Of a stretch of DNA of 64,000 bases, positions 54,739 to 64,000 are shown piece by piece. The notes below the pieces were generated by a model that was not told the origin of the DNA, did no database searches, and was given only the letters and a program-made list of their open reading frames with translations. Source of the DNA: Paraburkholderia megapolitana (lineage in GTDB: Bacteria; Pseudomonadota; Gammaproteobacteria; Burkholderiales; Burkholderiaceae); the NCBI RefSeq assembly GCF_007556815.1, contig NZ_CP041745.1, forward strand, positions 3,759,001 to 3,823,000. The letters are read 5' to 3'. Both the position numbers and the translations under genes were made by a program. The number at the start of each line of letters is the position of its first letter. The stretch's first letter is position 1.

Positions 54739-56271
54739 GTGACGCAAGGTTCTAGATACGACCTGCTCGTCGTGGGCGGCGGAATCAACGGTGCGGGCAT
54801 TGCCCGCGACGCCGCCGGTCGCGGTTTGTCGGTGCTGCTCTGCGAGCAGCACGACCTCGCGGCACACACCTCGTCGTGCAGCACCAAGCTGATTCACGGC
54901 GGCCTGCGCTACCTGGAGTATCGCGAGTTCGGGCTCGTGCGCAAGGCGCTGCAGGAGCGTGAAACGCTGCTGCGCGCCGCGCCGCACATCATGTGGCCGC
55001 TGCGCTTCGTGATGCCCCACATGCCCGATCTGCGGCCCGCCTGGCTGATCCGCGCGGGTCTCTTTCTCTACGATCACCTGGCCCGGCGCGAACTGCTGCC
55101 CGGCTCCCGCGGCATCGACATGCGGCGCCATCCGGCGGGCGCCCCGCTCGTCGAATCGATCAAACGCGGCTTTGTCTATTCCGACGGCTGGGTCGATGAC
55201 GCCCGCCTCGTCGTGCTGAATGCGCTCGACGCGCAGGAGCACGGCGCAACGGTACTCACCCGCACGAAGCTGATCGGCGCCGTGCGCGCCGGCGGCGAAT
55301 GGCACGCGCAACTCCAGCAGGAGGACGGCAGCGTGCTCGACGTACGCGCCGGGGCGATCGCCAACGCGGCGGGCCCGTGGGTCGGCGAGCTGCTGCATGG
55401 CCCGCTGGGACGCGGCGCGCATCACAGCGTACGGCTCGTGAAAGGCAGCCATATCGTCGTACCCAAACTGTTCGACCACGACCACGCGTACATCTTCCAG
55501 AACCCGGACAAGCGGATCATCTTCGCGATTCCGTACGAACACGACTTCACGCTGATCGGCACCACCGACATCGAATATCACGGCGACCCCGCTGAAGTTT
55601 CGATCACGCCGGATGAAATCCAGTACCTGTGCGATTCGATCAACCGTTACTTCCGTCGGCAGATCGCACCGCGCGACGTGAGCTGGACTTATTCCGGCGT
55701 GCGCCCGCTGCTCGAAGACGAGAACGCGGACAACCCGTCGGCGGTGACGCGCGACTACCGGCTCGAACTCGACGCACCGTCCGGCGAAGCACCGCTGCTG
55801 TCGGTGTTCGGCGGCAAGATCACAACCTTCCGCAAGCTCGCCGAAGAAGCCGTCGACGAACTCGCCCGCGCGTTGCAGAAGAACGCCCCCGCGTGGACCG
55901 CCGCGCGCGCGCCGCTGCCCGGCGGCGATATCGCCGGAGCCAACTTCAAGCGCTTTCTCGCGCAGTTCCAGCAGCAATACTCGTGGCTGCCGGCCGCGCT
56001 CGCGCACCGCTATGCGCGCGCCTACGGCACACGCGCATCGAAGGTGATCGGCAACGCACGTTCGCTCGACGATCTCGGCCAGGCATTCACACCGGGCCTG
56101 TACGAATCCGAGCTGCGCTATCTGCGCGACATCGAATGGGCACGCAGCTCAAAAGACGTGCTGTGGCGCCGTTCGAAGCTCGGTCTGCACGTCGAAGCGG
56201 GCACGCTTGAGCGCGTGGCCGGTGAAATCGACGCGTGGTTCGCACGCGAACCGGCCGGCCAGCACGCATAA
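54739..56271 (+). CDS. glpD: Aerobic glycerol-3-phosphate dehydrogenase
   Basis: The 510-residue membrane-associated flavoenzyme has the FAD site DLLVVGGGINGAGIARDAAG at its start, the HTSSCSTKLIHGGLRYLE motif, IPYEHDFTLIGTTDIEY and GKITTFRKLAEEA. It oxidises glycerol 3-phosphate to dihydroxyacetone phosphate and gives electrons to ubiquinone. It begins at GTG (54739), eight bases after GGAG. It opens the glpD-glpK-glpF operon. Confidence 0.95.
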   Translation: MTQGSRYDLLVVGGGINGAGIARDAAGRGLSVLLCEQHDLAAHTSSCSTKLIHGGLRYLEYREFGLVRKALQERETLLRAAPHIMWPLRFVMPHMPDLRPAWLIRAGLFLYDHLARRELLPGSRGIDMRRHPAGAPLVESIKRGFVYSDGWVDDARLVVLNALDAQEHGATVLTRTKLIGAVRAGGEWHAQLQQEDGSVLDVRAGAIANAAGPWVGELLHGPLGRGAHHSVRLVKGSHIVVPKLFDHDHAYIFQNPDKRIIFAIPYEHDFTLIGTTDIEYHGDPAEVSITPDEIQYLCDSINRYFRRQIAPRDVSWTYSGVRPLLEDENADNPSAVTRDYRLELDAPSGEAPLLSVFGGKITTFRKLAEEAVDELARALQKNAPAWTAARAPLPGGDIAGANFKRFLAQFQQQYSWLPAALAHRYARAYGTRASKVIGNARSLDDLGQAFTPGLYESELRYLRDIEWARSSKDVLWRRSKLGLHVEAGTLERVAGEIDAWFAREPAGQHA

Positions 56272-56426
56272 CACCGTTCGCGACGGGCTGCGCGGCTAAC
56301 GCCGCGTGATCGCCGCGCCTGCGGAATCCGTAACAAGCATCACGGCAGTTGCATCACTAGAACAACAAGCCGTTCCGAGCGCCGGACACCCTCCGGCTCA
56401 TCATGAAAACGCATGGAGAAGAGACA

Positions 56427-57926
<1,500 letters not shown>

Positions 57927-57997
57927 CGCTGACGCGCAGGGCGTTCGCGCCCTCGTCTGCCGATCAGATTCGTTCATCCAATTCAGGAGCATTTTCG

Positions 57998-58852
57998 ATG
58001 TCAACCATCACTCAACAATTAGCGAGGCGTCAGTTCATAGGAGAACTGATCTCTGAGGCCATTGCGGTCCTGATCATCATCGCTTTCGGCGATTCGGTCG
58101 CGTGCATGTACGTGCTTTACGATCCGAGTCCCTATGTGAACGCCTATTGGGGCGTCTGTATGGCATGGGGGCTGGCGGTGACGATTGCGATCTACGTCAC
58201 AGGCTCGATTTCAGGTACGCATGCGAATCCCGCGGTCACACTGGCACTGGCGCTGTTCCGCGGCTTCTCATGGCGCAAGGTGTTGCCGTACTGGGTCGCG
58301 CAGGTGATCGGCGGTGTGCTGGGCGCAGTCCTCGTCTACACGCTGTATGCGCCGGTAATCGACCACTTCAACACGCTGCATCATCTGACGCGCGCGGACG
58401 GCGGCGCAGCCGGCGTGTTCTTCACGCACCCGGGCCTCGCCATCACACCGATGCACGCGTTCTCCGACGAAGTGATCCTGACTGCGCTGCTGCTGTTCGG
58501 CATCTTTGCGATCACCGAGCAGTTCAACGAAATGGCGCCCAAGGCGAATGTCGGCGCGTTGATGATCGGCTTTCTCGTGGCAACACTCGGTGCGTCGATG
58601 GGATATCTCGAAGCGTGGGCGATGAACCCCGCTCGCGATTTCGGACCGCGTCTGTTCGCTTACTTTGCCGGTTGGGGTTCGTCCGCGCTGCCGTCGCCCG
58701 ATAACTTCTGGTGGATTCCGATCGTTGCGCCGTTGATCGGCGGTGTGATTGGCGGCGGGGCTTATCAGTTGCTGATCCACCCGTTCCTGCCGGCGCGTGT
58801 GCGGGCGCTTCAGGGTGAAAAGACGATCGAAGCGCGTGCGGAGCAGATCTAA
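57998..58852 (+). CDS. glpF: Glycerol uptake facilitator (aquaglyceroporin)
   Basis: The 284-residue channel has six helices and the two pore NPA motifs, THANPAVTLAL (about residues 72-82) and WAMNPARDFGPRL (about residues 205-217); Asp after the second NPA is the aquaglyceroporin type. It lets glycerol diffuse in, and GlpK traps it. The start follows AGGAGC, 71 bases after glpK. The relaxed order dehydrogenase, kinase, facilitator differs from the E. coli glpFK arrangement. Confidence 0.95.
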   Translation: MSTITQQLARRQFIGELISEAIAVLIIIAFGDSVACMYVLYDPSPYVNAYWGVCMAWGLAVTIAIYVTGSISGTHANPAVTLALALFRGFSWRKVLPYWVAQVIGGVLGAVLVYTLYAPVIDHFNTLHHLTRADGGAAGVFFTHPGLAITPMHAFSDEVILTALLLFGIFAITEQFNEMAPKANVGALMIGFLVATLGASMGYLEAWAMNPARDFGPRLFAYFAGWGSSALPSPDNFWWIPIVAPLIGGVIGGGAYQLLIHPFLPARVRALQGEKTIEARAEQI

Positions 58853-58977
58853 CCCGTCAGCCTCGTCGAGGTGAATGGAGCGGCGCATCAGGCGGCACGG
58901 AACGACGGCACGCGTAAAGCACGTATCATGACGCTTTTACGCGTGGCGGATGTTCCGCCCGCCTCTTCTTTTGCCGC

Positions 58978-59664
58978 ATGATCGACCATCTCATCTGTGA
59001 CTGCGACGGCGTACTCGTCGACAGCGAAATCATTGCCGACCGCGTGATGTTCGACACGCTGACCGCGCTCTTTCCCGCGCTCGATTTCAAGCCGGTCGTC
59101 AAGACCGCCTTCGGCCAGCAGACCTCGCGCTTTCTCGCGGGCGTCGAAGCATCGTTGAATATCAAACTGCCCGCTGATTTCCTCGAAACCGTCGAGCGCA
59201 ACACCGAAGTCGAACTCGCCAGGTCACTCAGTCCGATCAACGGTGTGCGCGAGGCGCTGCACCGGATAACGCTGCCGGCTGCCGTCGTATCGAACAGTCA
59301 CCTCGCACGCGTGACCGCATCCGTGCGACGGGCGGGGCTCAGCGATGTGTTTGCGGAACGCATCTTCAGCGCCGAACAGGTCGCGCGACCGAAGCCCTAC
59401 CCCGACGTTTATCTGTTCGCTGCGCAACAGCTCGGCGTTGCTCCCGATCGCTGCGTGGTCGTCGAGGACAGCATCGCCGGATTGAATGCGGCGAGCGCGG
59501 CGGGGATGAAAACGATTGCGTTCGTCGGTGCGAGTCATATTCCGTCGGGATACGCCGACGTGCTGCGCAAGATCGGTATCACGCGCATCATCGAGCGCAT
59601 GGACGAGTTGCCCCCGCTCGTCGAAGCGGGCGTGCGCGGCGAGTTCGGCAGCGCGCAGTCTTAA
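58978..59664 (+). CDS. HAD-family phosphatase
   Basis: The 228-residue hydrolase has motif I DCDGVLVDSE (nucleophile Asp), motif II VVSNSH (Ser/Asn type), a Lys in RPKPYPDVYLF and acidic motif IV VVVEDSIAGLNAA, with a helical cap of the beta-phosphoglucomutase/phosphatase type. It dephosphorylates a small metabolite; the substrate is unknown. The gene has its own terminator at 59689. Confidence 0.93.
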   Translation: MIDHLICDCDGVLVDSEIIADRVMFDTLTALFPALDFKPVVKTAFGQQTSRFLAGVEASLNIKLPADFLETVERNTEVELARSLSPINGVREALHRITLPAAVVSNSHLARVTASVRRAGLSDVFAERIFSAEQVARPKPYPDVYLFAAQQLGVAPDRCVVVEDSIAGLNAASAAGMKTIAFVGASHIPSGYADVLRKIGITRIIERMDELPPLVEAGVRGEFGSAQS

Positions 59665-59688
59665 GCGCGGTCCGTTCGATAAGCGCGA

Positions 59689-59729
59689 GAAAGCCCGATG
59701 GCACGATAGTGCTACCGGGCTTTCGTTTT
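59689..59729 (+). terminator. Rho-independent terminator after the HAD gene
   Basis: A 9-bp stem (GAAAGCCCG / CGGGCTTTC) with an 18-base loop is followed by G and four T. It may also serve the convergent ribB transcript, since the complementary strand ends in A-rich and T-rich flanks. Confidence 0.75.
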
Positions 59730-59751
59730 GCTACCTGAGCGCGGCTTCCGA

Positions 59752-60510
59752 TCAGGCGCAGTCTTCGCAATACTCGCGTGCGGCTGCCAGCGCCGTGCGG
59801 AATTCAACCAGCTCGGCGATCGTCAGGATCGGCAGATTGTGTTTCGCCGCGAAGCGTTCGACCTCCGCGCCGCGCGTCATCGTGCCATCCTCGTTCATCA
59901 GTTCGCATAGCACGCCGGCCGGTTGCAGGCCCGCAAGGATCGCGAGATCGACGGTCCCTTCGGTATGGCCGCGCCGCGCCAGCACGCCGCCCGGCATTGC
60001 ACGCAACGGAAACACGTGCCCCGGTCGAACGATGTCGGCGGGTTGTGCGTGCCTGGCGATTGCGGCGCGTATCGTCGTCACGCGATCGACAGCCGATACG
60101 CCGGTCGTCACGCCATCGCGTGCTTCGATCGATACCGTGAACGCCGTGCCGTGACGACTCTCGTTGTTGATCGACATCGGCGGCAATTCGAGCGCGCGGA
60201 TTTTCTCGTCGGGCAGACACAGGCACACGATGCCGCTGCATTCGCGGATCAGCAGTGCCATGGTTTCGACGCTCAGGCGTTCGGCGGACACGATCAGATC
60301 GGCTTCGTTCTCGCGATCGTGATCGTCCTGCAACACGACCGCGCGACCGTCGCGCATCGCCTGCAATGCGGCGGCGATACGTGGGGGCACAGGTTCTAAA
60401 ACGAGTTGAGGAAGATCGGCGAACGCATCGGGGGCGATCGTCGTGGGTGCTGGAAAGGCAGCAATGGAAGAAACCGCGGAAACAGCGGAAACAGCAGTAG
60501 CAAGAGACAT
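59752..60510 (-). CDS. ribB: 3,4-dihydroxy-2-butanone 4-phosphate synthase
   Basis: The 252-residue enzyme has the RibB core: [16 protein letters not shown] (acidic Mg2+ site), [16 protein letters not shown], and [21 protein letters not shown]. It converts ribulose 5-phosphate to the four-carbon unit used for riboflavin. There is an N-terminal extension of about 35 Ala/Pro-rich residues before the usual start. The ATG at 60510 gives the best-supported start. The FMN riboswitch lies just upstream, so expression falls when flavin is plentiful. This gene stands apart from other rib genes, a known arrangement. Confidence 0.93.
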   Translation of the reverse strand: MSLATAVSAVSAVSSIAAFPAPTTIAPDAFADLPQLVLEPVPPRIAAALQAMRDGRAVVLQDDHDRENEADLIVSAERLSVETMALLIRECSGIVCLCLPDEKIRALELPPMSINNESRHGTAFTVSIEARDGVTTGVSAVDRVTTIRAAIARHAQPADIVRPGHVFPLRAMPGGVLARRGHTEGTVDLAILAGLQPAGVLCELMNEDGTMTRGAEVERFAAKHNLPILTIAELVEFRTALAAAREYCEDCA

Positions 60511-60671
60511 GTGAAACGCTCCTCGCGAGAGTTGGGCGAAAAACGTTTCAGGGCATTGCAAACAGGCAGAACGTATCCCGCGAGCCGCACCGCGAACGGC
60601 ACGACCGCAAACCGCCACTCGCCGCCAAACCAGGCCGACAGTGCAACGGAACGCACATGACTATCTGCACA

Positions 60672-60863
60672 TCTTCTTCCATCCGGACTATGACCGTCGG
60701 CTCTGGCATCGCACCAGATCTGCTGACCCCGTTTCGTCTAACGATGCCGTGAGGCTTCGCAAGACAGAACAACACGGGCGCTCGCGGGCTCGTCGGCTCG
60801 CGCAGTGATGACTGCGCTGCCGGCATACCGCCGGTGGGGAATTTCACCCCGCCCTGAAGACGC
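60672..60863 (-). ncRNA. FMN riboswitch (RFN element) controlling ribB
   Basis: Read on the minus strand, the segment shows the conserved RFN pieces in order: GGGCGGGGTGAAATTCCCCA, CCGGCGGTATGCCGG, a variable arm, GTCAGCAGATCTGGTG, then CCAGAGCCGACGGTCATAGT and CCGGATGGAAGAAGA. These are the FMN-binding helices and the closing stem. It begins near 60863 and ends about 160 bases before the ribB start, in agreement with an aptamer followed by an expression platform. Confidence 0.95.
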
Positions 60864-61013
60864 ACTGATTGCCGGACCGAATGTCCGGCCGGCAAAGGAT
60901 ACAACAGCCACGCACGTCATGCTGCGCGGCAAGAGCAGATTAGAGGCTTGAATCTGCACCCAGGCATGTGCCCGAATCGGGGCACATCTGCGGGCCACAG
61001 GGATTCGCAAATA

Positions 61014-61751
61014 TCACCGGCCCGCGTCGGCCACACGTTCCGCCGCATGCCGCAGCGTTTCGGGCGGCACGTCCCAGCGCGGCGGCGTTTCCGCATTGAG
61101 CGTCACGCGAAACGCGCGTGCTTCGGTGTCGCCGGGATTGCGCAGGCTGTACGGCTGGTCCGCATCGAAGACGATTGCGTCGCCAGTGGCGAGCAACTGT
61201 CGCTGCTCGTGCACGCTCACTTCGAGCGTGCCTTCGCTGACTACGAGGTTGACCGTCGTACCTGGCGCGCGGCGCGTGCCGGGTTCCGTGTGCAGCGGTG
61301 CAATACGCAATTCGTGAAACTCGGCGGCGGCGGGCTCTGCATCGGGGTACAGCGAGCGCGCCGAATAGCGGCCATCCGCACTGACGACGCGAGCCGCGCG
61401 ATCGGCGGGAAGATGTTCGAAACCGTTCAGCGCGTGCCGTCGCAGAAACGCGGACACCGACACCTTCAGTGCAGCTGCGACCTTGCAGAGCACCTTGATC
61501 GACGGCACGCTGCGCGCCGATTCGATCTGCGCGAGCATCGCGCGGGACACACCGGATGCACGCGCCAGCGCATCGAGCGACAGTTGCCGTTCTGCGCGCA
61601 ATCGCGCGAGATTCACACCGACGAGATGCTCGAGCGTATCGAACGATTCGTTGCTGCGCGAACCGTCATGAACGAAATGCGTACCCTGATGAGCGGACAG
61701 GGCTGCGGCCTCAGCCGCGGGATCGCGAACCAGCGCAAGCGGGGAATGCAT
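61014..61751 (-). CDS. XRE-family regulator with cupin sensor
   Basis: The 245-residue regulator has an XRE helix-turn-helix (LARASGVSRAMLAQIESARS, about residues 60-79) after a 45-residue polar start, and a C-terminal cupin (VNLVVSEGTLEVSV, ATGDAIVFDADQPYSL) that would bind a small ligand or metal. This domain pair is common in regulators of amino-acid, polyamine or fluctuating catabolic genes. Its target is unknown; the nearby MFS exporter runs in the same direction, with about 200 bases between them. Confidence 0.9.
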   Translation of the reverse strand: MHSPLALVRDPAAEAAALSAHQGTHFVHDGSRSNESFDTLEHLVGVNLARLRAERQLSLDALARASGVSRAMLAQIESARSVPSIKVLCKVAAALKVSVSAFLRRHALNGFEHLPADRAARVVSADGRYSARSLYPDAEPAAAEFHELRIAPLHTEPGTRRAPGTTVNLVVSEGTLEVSVHEQRQLLATGDAIVFDADQPYSLRNPGDTEARAFRVTLNAETPPRWDVPPETLRHAAERVADAGR

Positions 61752-61949
61752 GATTGCCTCCAGGAGCGCCGCCGGAAGGCGGACGAGCGTTAGTGGAGGC
61801 TAGACTAGCATCGCGTTTCGCCGCGCCCAACGAAGTTATCTTCACACTGTTATCAGCATCGCGGAGGACGATTCTGAGAATGCTTGTGCGAATTTCTTAT
61901 AAGGCGCGCGCTGGATGAAACATCATGCCGGCGGCATAAAGCGTCACAG

Positions 61950-63113
61950 TTACGCCTGCTGCACTACCGCCGAAGGCGCATCCATCCGCGCTGCAATCCA
62001 CGTCAACAGCAACGCGGCAACAGTCACCGCAGCCGCGACCCACGGCAGCATGTCGAGCCCGTAGCCATGACCGATCGCGAGACCACCGAGCCACGCACCG
62101 CCCGCATTGCCGACATTGAACGCGCCGATATTCAACGTCGACGCCAGATTCGGTGCCGCCGTCGCCTTCTCGACAACGCGCATCTGTAGCGGCGGCACGG
62201 TCGCAAACGCCGCGATGCCCCAGATAAACACGGTCACCGCGGCCGCAACCTGCGAATGGCTCGTGTGTGCAAAGACCACCATCACGACGGCGAGCGTGAC
62301 CAGGATGCCCATCAGCGAAGGCATCAACGCGCGGTCCGCCAGCTTGCCGCCAAGCGTATTGCCGATCGTCAGACCGATACCGAACAGCACGAGAATCAGC
62401 GTCACGCCGTGCGGCGAGAAACCGCTCACCTGTTCGAGGATCGGCGCGATGTAGGTGAACACGACGAACACACCACCGAACCCGAGCACCGTCATCAGCA
62501 GCGCGATCCAGACCTGCGGGTCTTTCAGCACCCGCACTTCGTGACCGAGACCGGCCGGCCCCGTGTCATGCCGGTTCGGCACGAGCGCGGCCACACCGGC
62601 AAGCGAAATCACGCCGAGCAGCGAGACGATCCAGAACGCCATGCGCCAGCCGAACAACTGCCCGATAAACGTGCCAAACGGCACACCGAGCACGTTCGCG
62701 AGCGTGAGCCCGGTGAACATCAATGCAATCGCACTGGCGCGCTTTTCCTGCGGCACGAGCGACGCGGCAACCACCGCACCGATACCGAAGAACGAGCCGT
62801 GCGCAAACGACGTAACGACGCGCGCGATCATCAGCACCGTATAGCCGGACGCCACCGCGCACAGCACGTTGCCGACGATAAACACGCCCATCAACAGCTG
62901 TAACGCGAGCTTGCGCGGCATCTTGCTAGTGATAGCGGCGAGCAGCGGCGCACCGACCGCGACGCCGAGCGCATAGCCGCTCACAAGCAAACCGGCGGAC
63001 GGCAGCGAAACAGCGAGATCGTGCGCAACCTCGGGCAGCAGGCCCATGATCACGAACTCGGTGGTACCGATAGCGAACGCACTGATGGCGAGCGCAAGGA
63101 GCGGGATAGGCAT
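61950..63113 (-). CDS. MFS exporter, AraJ-like
   Basis: The 387-residue carrier of twelve helices begins LLALAISAFAIGTTEFVIMG and contains RVVTSFAHGSFFGIGAVVAA and LTLANVLGVPFGTFIGQ, the pattern of the sugar/drug efflux (AraJ-type) group. It uses the proton gradient to expel sugars or drugs; the substrate is not shown. The VOC gene ends 17 bases upstream, so the two are likely one transcript. Confidence 0.93.
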   Translation of the reverse strand: MPIPLLALAISAFAIGTTEFVIMGLLPEVAHDLAVSLPSAGLLVSGYALGVAVGAPLLAAITSKMPRKLALQLLMGVFIVGNVLCAVASGYTVLMIARVVTSFAHGSFFGIGAVVAASLVPQEKRASAIALMFTGLTLANVLGVPFGTFIGQLFGWRMAFWIVSLLGVISLAGVAALVPNRHDTGPAGLGHEVRVLKDPQVWIALLMTVLGFGGVFVVFTYIAPILEQVSGFSPHGVTLILVLFGIGLTIGNTLGGKLADRALMPSLMGILVTLAVVMVVFAHTSHSQVAAAVTVFIWGIAAFATVPPLQMRVVEKATAAPNLASTLNIGAFNVGNAGGAWLGGLAIGHGYGLDMLPWVAAAVTVAALLLTWIAARMDAPSAVVQQA

Positions 63114-63130
63114 CGAAGTTTCTCCAGATT

Positions 63131-63526
63131 TCAGGGGCGCGCAGGATGCACGTTGTGCAGGGCCGTCACAAACTCGATGACGACGCCCGGCGCCAGCGCA
63201 ACGAACAATTGCAATTCACCGGCGAGCGGAACCTCGGCGCGCTGGGAATCGACCTTGGCAGCAGCGAGCCGCGCAAGCAGCGCGTCCCACTCGGCGGCGG
63301 TATCGAGTCGAAACGCGACATGGTCGATACGCGGCGTCGCACGAGCGGTCGAACCAGGCACCGTCGCCGCGACCAGATGGATCGCTGGACGGCCATCCGC
63401 ATACAGCCAGTCGCCGTCGATCCCGAACGGCGGCCGCGCGCCGCGCACGAGCCCGACCACGTCGACGAAAAACCGCCGCGCGCCTTCGAGATCGGGAGTA
63501 ACGATCGTTGCGTGATCGAGATGCAT
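63131..63526 (-). CDS. VOC-family (glyoxalase/dioxygenase superfamily) protein
   Basis: The 131-residue protein has two beta-alpha-beta modules of the vicinal-oxygen-chelate fold: LDHATIVTPDLEGARRFFVD (metal His) and RIDHVAFRLD (second His), and VVIEFVTAL with the metal Glu. Such proteins act as glyoxalases, dioxygenases or antibiotic-binding proteins; the role is unassigned. The ATG at 63526 starts the fold; the longer upstream reading is rejected. It is divergent from the LysR gene and precedes the MFS exporter, which suggests a detoxification unit (inference). Confidence 0.9.
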   Translation of the reverse strand: MHLDHATIVTPDLEGARRFFVDVVGLVRGARPPFGIDGDWLYADGRPAIHLVAATVPGSTARATPRIDHVAFRLDTAAEWDALLARLAAAKVDSQRAEVPLAGELQLFVALAPGVVIEFVTALHNVHPARP

Positions 63527-63640
63527 GAGACGACACCGCTCCGGCAAAAAGCCATTCAGAAGTGCGGATTGTCCGCGTTGCGCGTCAATTTGATAATTGG
63601 CGTAGCATTTGAATCATTTTCAAATTATTTGGAATAATCG

Positions 63641-64000
63641 ATGGACAATCTCGGCGATATCCGCCTGTTCGTCGAGGCCGCGCAGCTGGGCGGCCTGTCC
63701 GCGGCGGGCCGCAAGCTCGGTCTCACGCCGGCGGCCGCCAGCGCGCGGCTCGCCAAGCTGGAAGCGCAACTGAAAGCGCGGCTCTTCGAGCGCACGACTC
63801 GCCAGTTGCGCCTCACCGACGAAGGCCGTCTGTATCTGAGCTGCTGCCAGCAGGCACTGCAGGCGCTAGACGACGCCGAAGCCGCGCTGCAGGCGGGCCA
63901 GAACGTCGTACGCGGCAAGGTACGGATCTCGGCCACTTCCGATTTCGGCCGCAACCTGCTGATGCACTGGCTCGACGAGTTCAACGAGCTTTACCCCGAG
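63641..64000 (+). CDS. LysR-family regulator, N-terminal part (cut by window end)
   Basis: The first 120 residues show the LysR helix-turn-helix (LRLFVEAAQLGGL-like start: IRLFVEAAQLGGLSAAGRKL, then LTPAAASARLAKLEAQLKAR) and the first strand of the effector domain (VRGKVRISATSDFG). The reading frame is open to the window end. The 114-base spacer separates it from the divergent VOC gene, and this regulator probably controls the VOC/MFS pair. Confidence 0.93.
   Translation, partial: MDNLGDIRLFVEAAQLGGLSAAGRKLGLTPAAASARLAKLEAQLKARLFERTTRQLRLTDEGRLYLSCCQQALQALDDAEAALQAGQNVVRGKVRISATSDFGRNLLMHWLDEFNELYPE

Overview
The window is GC-rich, densely coded DNA with the gene content and codon style of a Burkholderiaceae chromosome, most likely Paraburkholderia or a close relative. 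This is a family-level inference from protein resemblance; there is no rRNA gene to anchor it. About 60 protein genes, one tRNA, one FMN riboswitch, several hairpin terminators and two operator-like palindrome clusters can be supported. I saw no insertion sequence, integrase, CRISPR array or replication origin.

Layout. 1-960: the 3' end of an MFS transporter, then tRNA-Met with a near-consensus promoter and a terminator. 997-4556: a tight minus-strand operon of five genes and the most unusual part of the window. It encodes a 65-residue peptide made of ten TVGG repeats, a radical SAM/SPASM maturase, a 2-oxoglutarate/Fe(II) dioxygenase of the amino-acid hydroxylase type, and an AzlC/AzlD exporter pair; the last three genes are joined by ATGA overlaps. 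I read it as a candidate ribosomal-peptide (RiPP-like) pathway whose product may be a small modified amino acid. 5044-10084: a manganese transporter, then envelope or exported proteins (ferritin-like, fasciclin, an unknown Tat-like protein, a repeat lipoprotein). 10085-11051 holds no convincing gene. 11052-17675: a fatty or hydroxy-acid catabolic operon (hydrolase, acyl-CoA dehydrogenase, APH-type kinase, two SDRs, histidine phosphatase) flanked by two LysR regulators. 18670-20792: DUF899 protein, glutathione transferase, zinc-finger protein.

20991-28684: a complete polyol uptake and catabolism operon (binding protein, two permeases, polyol dehydrogenase, ATPase, AraC regulator, xylulokinase). 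28833-31576: serC and a TPR/ATP-grasp fusion. 31586-34925: a GntR regulator that appears to start at ATT, a palindromic operator, D-galactonate dehydratase and a sugar-acid MFS transporter. 35148-38847: small proteins, a CAP-domain lipoprotein and copCD. 39273-41326: two c-type cytochrome genes, the second carrying a one-base frameshift. 41459-48877: hemolysin III-type protein, rhlE, two uncharacterised proteins, an MFS transporter, gamma-glutamyltransferase.

49174-58852: glycerol metabolism. glpR is split from glpD-glpK-glpF by a 1138-residue bulb-lectin protein and a lipoprotein; two GlpR-like palindromes lie before glpD. 58978-64000: a HAD phosphatase, ribB under an FMN riboswitch, an XRE/cupin regulator, an MFS exporter, a VOC protein and the start of a divergent LysR gene.
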